Below, piece after piece: positions 1 through 6,200 of a stretch of DNA of 8,269 bases. The number at the start of each line of letters is the position of its first letter. Position 1 is the first letter of the stretch. The notes below the pieces were generated by a model. That model had not been told where the DNA came from. It saw only the letters and a list, made by a program, of their open reading frames with translations, and did not search any database. Made by a program: the position numbers and the translations under genes. This DNA is from CAYRHS01 sp964424125 (lineage in GTDB: Bacteria > Actinomycetota > Acidimicrobiia > IMCC26256 > JAOSJL01): the NCBI GenBank assembly GCA_964424125.1, contig CAYRHS010000143.1:1-8269 (forward strand), in the 5' to 3' direction.

Positions 1-125
1 ACCACCCGCGCGACCCGGCGGAGCCATCGGAGCTGACGGTGCAGGGCCGCTGCGCCGTCGGCGGGCCCGGGGAACGCCGGTGTCGGCTGGACGTTGTGCC
101 AGCCGAGGATCAGGAGTCGATTCAC
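1..125 (-). CDS. N-terminal fragment of a polysaccharide deacetylase-like protein (cut by window edge)
   Basis: Read on the minus strand, a GTG at 125-123 opens a frame that stays open to the window edge, giving 41 complete codons. The protein begins MNRLLILGWHNVQPTPAFPG and continues with a segment containing LHRQLRWLRRVARVV. A short hydrophobic strand, then a G-W-H-N-V motif, then a Pro/Gly-rich stretch and an 'xxQLRWLRR...VV' helix is how many actinobacterial polysaccharide deacetylases (carbohydrate esterase 4, NodB fold) begin. The catalytic TFDDG motif would lie further left and is not visible. The family removes acetyl groups from N-acetyl sugars of peptidoglycan or exopolysaccharide. 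No signal peptide is evident, so the protein may be cytoplasmic or peripheral. A purine-rich GCGGGAA lies just upstream of the GTG as a weak ribosome site. The gene diverges from the giant malectin gene. Family assignment is an inference from the N-terminus only, and too little is present to exclude another family. Confidence 0.6.
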   Translation of the reverse strand, partial: MNRLLILGWHNVQPTPAFPGPADGAAALHRQLRWLRRVARV

Positions 126-207
126 AATATTTCCCGCTTCGCGTTGTTTGCGACCACGCTCGGTGGCTACCGTATCGGAGGTCAGAGGCCTGGAGGCGCG
201 GCGTTCC
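126..207. promoter_or_regulatory. Divergent intergenic region with probable back-to-back promoters
   Basis: These 82 bases separate the minus-strand deacetylase-like gene from the giant plus-strand gene, so promoters for both should lie here or within the adjacent coding starts. An AT-rich patch around 121-135 and a TTGTTTG at 144-150 stand out from the GC-rich surroundings. A possible plus-strand pair is TTGTTT (144-149) with TACCGT (168-173) at 18-base spacing, matching only the loose actinobacterial TAnnnT -10 pattern. The near-palindromic TACCGTA (168-174) reads TACGGTA on the other strand, so a -10-like element could serve either direction. No clear operator or hairpin was found. The region is functional by position; the individual boxes are weak guesses. 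Confidence 0.35.
192..196 (+). promoter_or_regulatory. Probable ribosome binding site deciding the GTG-208 start
   Basis: GGAGG is a full Shine-Dalgarno core, ending 11 bases before GTG 208. The in-frame TTG at 94 has no such site, and the GTG at 229 also lacks one. A second GGAGG at 177-181 sits 8 bases before an in-frame CTG (190), which would be a rare start. GTG 208 is therefore the best-supported choice, though not certain. Confidence 0.4.
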
Positions 208-3200
208 GTGCGATATCCGTATCGGCCTGTGGGTGGGAGTCGCGCCCACCGGGCCACCAATCAGATCGAGCACCGACGTCACCCGCGCCTGCGGTCGCGA
301 ACCACGCGTCCCCTGGCGGTCGTGCTCGTATGCGCGCTTGTCGCGGCGCTGGCGATCACACTCGATTCCCGTGTCGCGCGCGCGGACGAGGTCGTGGTGC
401 GGGTGAACGCAGGCGGGCCTTCCATCAGCGGGTCGCCGACCTGGGAGAGCGACAACCCTGCCTCTCCCTACGTGAACACGGGCTTCACCGCTTCCACCTC
501 GCACGCCGTCGACCTCTCCGACCCGTCGATCCCGTCGGGCACACCCGCAGCGGTCTTTCAGACCGAGCGCTGGGACAAGGCGGGCGCGCCGGACATGAAT
601 TGGGATCTTCCGGTCGCCGCGGGCGCGCTCGAGGTGCGCCTCTACTTCGCCGAGACCTACAGCGGGACCCAATCGGTCGGTGCCCGAGTCTTCGACGTCA
701 CGCTCGAAGGTGAGCTCGTGCTCGACAACTACGACGTCTACGCCGACGTCGGCGGTTACGCCGGCGTCGTCAAGACGTTCCCGGTCCAGAGCGACGGCAA
801 CGTCGACATCGATTTCACGCGCGTCACGCAGAACCCGGCGATCAAGGCCATCGAGGTCGTCGCGCTCGACGGCTCCCTTCCCGGCGGAGTCGCGGCGACG
901 CCCGCGACGCTCGAGTTCCCCCCGACGACCACTGGTTCGACGTCGGCTCTCGATGTCGAGCTCACGAACACGGGCGCACCCGGAGACGCCTCCGTGACGA
1001 TCGACGCGACGCAGATCCTCGGTGCCGATGCCGCCGCGTTCTCCGACGACTTCGACGACGCGGGCACGGTCGTGGTCGCTCCGGGCGAGATCGCCACGAT
1101 CCACGTGGAGTTCACGCCGCAGGCCGCCGTTGCCCACTCGGCGGTGCTCGCCGTCGACCACGACGGTCTCGACCCGCCGCTGAACGTGCCCCTCAGCGGG
1201 ACCGGCACCGACGAGCAGCCGCCCACGGACGTGGTCCTCTACCGAGTGAACGCAGGCGGTCCGGCCGTTGCCGGGGCTCCGAGCTGGGACGCGGACAACC
1301 CCCCGAGCGTGTGGTCGAACGCGGCGGCAGCATCGAGCAACGTGTCCAGCACCTCGACATCCGTCGACCTGACCGACCCTTCCGTGCCCGCGGGCACCCC
1401 GATGGAGATCTTCCAGTCCGAACGTTGGGACTCCACCGCGGGCAACGAGATGAGCTGGCACTTCCCCGTCCCGGCGGGCGACCTCGAGGTGCGCCTCTAC
1501 TTCGCCGAGACCTACACCGGCACGCAGGCCCCCGGCGCTCGCGTCTTCGACGTGAAGCTCGAGGGCACGACGGTGCTCTCGTCCTATGACGTCTTCGCCG
1601 AGGTCGGCGGGTACACGGGCGTGGTGAAGTCCTTCCCGGTCCAGAGCGACGGCAACGTCGACATCGACTTCGCCCATCTCGTCCAGAATCCCACGATCAA
1701 GGCGATCGAGATCGTCCAGCGACGTGTGTCCGACACGCTCGGCGCGGCACCCGCGTCGCTCGCCTTCAACGAGGTCGTCGTGGGCGAAGACGGGGTGGCC
1801 CCCGTCGCGGTGTCGAATCTCGGTGCTGCAGGTGATCCCTCGATCACGGTCGCGGCCACCGAGGTGACCGGCGCGGATGCATCGGCCTTCAGCGACGATT
1901 TCGCCGACGGCAGCGACGTCGTGCTCGCGCCGGGCGAGTCCACGACGATCGAGGTGACGTTCACGCCCGACACCGTCGGCGCGGCCGGTGCGGACCTGGA
2001 GATCGCGCACTCCGGGAGCGGCTCGCCGCTCGTGGTCCCGCTGTCCGGCACCGGGGTCGAAGACACCCCGGGCCAGATCTCGTTCGGCAAGAGTGTCCTC
2101 GCAGGCGCGGCGCCGTCCTTCCCGACGACGCTCGACTTCGGTCCCGACGGCCGTCTCTACGTGGGCCAGCAGGACGGCACCATCCACACCTACGACGTCG
2201 TCCGCAACGGCGCCGACGACTATTCGGTGACGGACGACGAGACGATCGGCTTGGTGAAGGCCATCCCCAACCACGACGACGACGGTACGCCGAACCCCTC
2301 GATCACGAAGCGGCAGGTGACGGGACTCCTCACCACGGGGACCCCGGAACAGCCGGTGCTCTACGTCACCTCGTCCGACCCGCGCATCGGCGGCGGCAGC
2401 GGCGGCGACGACACGAACCTCGACACGAACTCGGGCATCCTCTCCCGGCTCACGCGTGTCGGCTCCACCTGGGAGAAGGTCGACCTCGTGCGCGGCCTGC
2501 CTCGCTCCGAGGAGAACCACTCGCCGAACGGCCTCGACCTCGACGAGGACGCGAACGTCCTGTACATCGCCCAGGGCGGGAACACCAACCTGGGCGCGCC
2601 CTCGAACAACTTCGTCAATCTCCCGGAGTACGCGCTCTCGGCGGCCATCCTCTCCGTCGACCTCGACGCGCTCGGTGACCAGACCTACGACCTGCCCACG
2701 CTCGACGACGAGGATCGTCCTGGTGTCGCCGACGCCGACGACCCCTTCGGGGGCAACGCCGGGAAGAACCAGGCCGTCCTGGAACCGGACGGGCCGGTCG
2801 ATGTGTACGCACCCGGGTTCCGCAACCCCTACGACGTCGTGCTCACGGAAGCCGGCCGTCTGTACACGATCGACAACGGCAGCAACGCGGCCTGGGGTGA
2901 CTTCCCGCTTCCCGACGGCCCGCAAGGCGTCTGCACGAACGACGTCCAGGAGCCGGGTCACACCGATCCCGACACGCTCCATCACATCACCGGTCCCGGC
3001 TACTACGGGGGCCACCCCAACCCGACCCGGGCCAACGCGGCCAACACCTTCAACCCGGCCAATCCGCAGTCGCCGGTTGCATCGGCCAACCCGATCGAGT
3101 GCGACTATCGGTACCCGGGCGAGGGGAGCGCGCTGCTGTCGTTCCCCGAGTCCACCAACGGCCTCACCGAGTTCACGGCTTCCTCGTTCGGGGGCGCGCT

Positions 3201-6200
3201 GCGCGGCGATCTGCTCACAGCCTCCTTCGACGGCGCGATCCACCGAATGGAGCTCGACGCCTCCGGGACGGTGGTCACTCGCAGCGAGGTCCTCTTCGCC
3301 AACGTCGGTGTGCTGCCGCTCGACGTCACGGCCCAGGGTGACGCCGAGGTGTTCGCGGGCACCATCTGGGTGGTCGACCGCCTCGCGAACGAGATCCTCG
3401 TCTTCGAACCGTCGGGCTCGCAGTGCACCGGCGCGGACGATCCCGATCTCGACGAGGACGGAGACGGCTACCGCAACGCCGACGAGATCGACAACGGCAC
3501 CAATCCCTGCTCGGCCGCCGACGCGCCGGCCGACTGGGACGGAGATCTCGTGTCGAACCTCAACGACCCGGACGACGACGACGACGGCCTCCCGGACACG
3601 AGCGACCCGTTCGCGATCGACGCGGACAACGGTGCCTCCACGGAGTTGCCTGCGGTGTACACGTGGGACAACGACGATCCGAACAAGGCCGGACTGCTCA
3701 CCCTCAACTTTACGGGTCTCATGACGAACGGGGTGACGGACTACGAAGCGCTCTTCGACCCGTCGAACATGACACCCGGCGGGGCTGCGGGAGCGGTGAC
3801 GATCGACGAGGTACCGCCCGGCGACGCGGCCGGTGACCTGAACAGCCAGGAGTACGGGTTCCAGTTCGGTGTCGACGTCGACGCCAGCAGCTCGCCGTTC
3901 ACCGCCCATACGCGGATCCTGGCGCCCTTCGCCGGGCTCGAGCCGAGCGCCGGGCAATCGATGGGTCTCCAGATCGGCACCGGGACCCAGGACGACTATG
4001 TGAAGCTCGTCGTCGACGGCGCTGCGGGTGGCGGTGTGACGGTCCAGCCCGAGGTCGGCGCCGTCGTGGGCGCGGGGTCCACGGCCGCGCTCGAACTGCC
4101 CGGGCCCGAGGCCGTCGACCTCTACCTGTCGGTCGATCCGACCGCCGCGACCGTCCAGGCGTCCTACACGACGACGATCGCGGGTGTGACGTCGGCCCCG
4201 GTCGAGCTCGGCGCTCCGATCGACGTTCCGTCAACGTGGTTCACCGGCGCCACCCGCCCTGCGGTCGGGATCATCGCTACCTCCCGCGGCGCGCCCACGT
4301 TCCCGGCGACCTGGGGGCTGATCGAGGTCACCGCCGACCCGCGTCCCGGGGTCCTGAGCGCGAACCCCGACACACTCGAGCTCCCGGTCACCGAGGTGGG
4401 AGGACGCCAGGAAGCCCAGATCGAGCTGCGCAACGACGGCGCAGCTGGTGACGAGGACATCGTCGTCCAACCGGGTGTTCTCACGGGCACCGACCCCGCC
4501 GATTTCGACCATGACCTGACGGCGGCGCGCACCCTGGCCCCGGGCGAGGCGACGACGGTGACGGTCGGCTTCGCCCCCCAAGCGGCCGGGCCGCGATCCG
4601 CCGCGCTCGTGCTCGACCACTCAGGGAGCGGGAGCCCGCTCACGATCCCACTCACCGGCACCGCGGTCGACGCGTCGTCGGAGCCGACCGTGCTGTACCG
4701 GGTGAACGCCGGCGGCCCGGAGGTCGCCGGCACCGCCGATCCGTGGGCCGCCGACGACGTCCCCTCGCCCTGGGTGAACGCCGGGAGCAACACCGCGGGC
4801 ACGACGCAGCCGATCGACGTCTCCGACCCCTCGGTTCCCGAAGGGACGCCCTCCACGATCTTCCAGCGAGAGCGGTGGGACCCGCTCGCGGCGCCGGAGA
4901 TGTCGTGGGACTTCCCCGTCCCCCCCGGCGAGCTCGAGGTGCGGCTGTACTTCGCCGAGACCTACAGCGGTACGCAAGCCGCGGGGGCACGTGTCTTCGA
5001 CGTCTCCGTCGAGGGACAGCTCGTGCTCGACGACTACGACGTGTTCGCCCGGGTGGGCGGATACGCCGGAATCGTCGAGCGGTTCCCGGTGACCAGCGAC
5101 GGCAACGTCGACATCGACTTCGCTCACGTCACGCAGAACCCCACGATCAAGGCGATCGAGATCGTCGCGGTCGACGGCGGCACCCCCGGAGCGGTGGCCG
5201 CGGTCCCCGCATCGCCTTCCTTCCAGCCGACGGCGGTGGGCGCGACGTCGTCGGCGAACGTCGAGATCCACAACGTCGGGGGGCCGGGGGATCCGGCGGT
5301 CACGCTCACCGCCGCGACGCTCACCGGCGGGGACGCGCCTGCGTTCTCCGAAGACCTCAGCCCGCGGCTGCCCGTGATGCTGCAGCCCGGAGACCACACC
5401 ACCGTCACGGTCGGGTTCACGCCCTCGGCGGCCGGGGACCAAAGCGCTGCGCTCGAGATCGCGCACGACGGGGTCGGAGGTTCCCTCGCCATCCCGCTGA
5501 CGGCGAGCGCGTTCGACGAGACACCCGCGGACGCCCCCGGGGCGCTCTTCGAGGTCAGACCCGACGGCTCACTGCTCGCGAGCACCTACACCCCGGGATC
5601 GTTCCGGGTGACGAACCAATCCCAGGGCGGTCAGACGATCACCAGCTTCGATCTCGACCTGTCGACTGCGTTGCTGCCCGATCTCGTCTTCGACCCCACC
5701 GGAGCAGCGGGCGACACCACGTTCAAGGACGCGACCCTCGACTCCGGCACCGAGACGATGCCGATCGGCCGCAATTTCCTGGGTCCGCACGACGGCGGGT
5801 TCGACCTCGTCCAAGCCCTGTTCGGCGGGTTCGACCCGGCCGAGACGATGACGTGGTCGATCGACATCGATCCCACGAGCATCAAGGGCGTCGCGGCACC
5901 CGGGCCGTCCGACTCGGGGAGCGTGAGCGGTCTCGAGATCGTCGGTGCCACCGTCACCGTCCGCTACGACGACGGCACGGTCCAGACGGGACAGCTCGCG
6001 CCGATCGCGGGGAGCGACGGAGGCAGCCGCGTGGTGCTGCGACCGCTCGCACCGGCGGCACCCGGCCTCTCGCTCGTCGGCGTCACACCTCCGGTTTCGG
6101 TGACCTCGCCCCAGCAGACCGCCCGCCTCACCGGCCCGGCCGGTGCGACGGTTCGCCTCACCCAGGTGGAGACGGGCCTGTACACCGCGGGCGTGCCCGA

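Larger units (their letters stand above)
391..873 (+). repeat. Malectin module 1
   Basis: The module opens with V-R-V-N-A-G-G-P and carries the aromatic motif LYFAETY, then GARVFDV, a Tyr-rich YDVYADVGGYAGVV, and closes with DGNVDIDF and NPAIKAIEVV. This is the order of conserved strands in the malectin (di-glucose-binding) family. In characterised malectins aromatic residues of the jelly-roll cleft stack on the sugar. The ligand of this copy is not predictable. It shares long DNA matches with module 2. Confidence 0.85.
1231..1722 (+). repeat. Malectin module 2
   Basis: It begins VVLYRVNAGGPAVAG and keeps LYFAETY, GARVFDV, YDVFAEVGGYTGVV, DGNVDIDF and NPTIKAIEIV. Conservation with module 1 is high at both protein and DNA level, including two exact stretches of 30 and 35 bases. 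It is followed directly by HYDIN module 2 after a short linker, so malectin plus HYDIN behaves as a duplicated two-domain unit of about 840-850 bases. Confidence 0.85.

Noticed and set aside
325..340. Possible lipoprotein lipobox around the Cys in the signal peptide core
   Set aside because: The Cys sits early in the hydrophobic core with VLV before it and Ala-Leu after it, lacking the L-x-[GA]-C pattern near the cleavage site; a signal peptidase I site follows later.
39..713. Plus-strand frame of 224 codons at the left end
   Set aside because: It overlaps the signal peptide and malectin 1 in a different frame, is Arg/Gly-rich and has no family features; the minus-strand reading of 1-125 is far more protein-like.
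3560..3600. GAC-rich run suggesting a simple-sequence repeat
   Set aside because: It encodes the Asp-rich calcium loop (DPDDDDDG); codon usage explains it and there is no sign of slippage.
2456..3724. Plus-strand frame of 422 codons inside the propeller
   Set aside because: Ser/Thr/Arg-rich shadow of the propeller codons with no motif; the overlapping malectin-protein frame is clearly coding.
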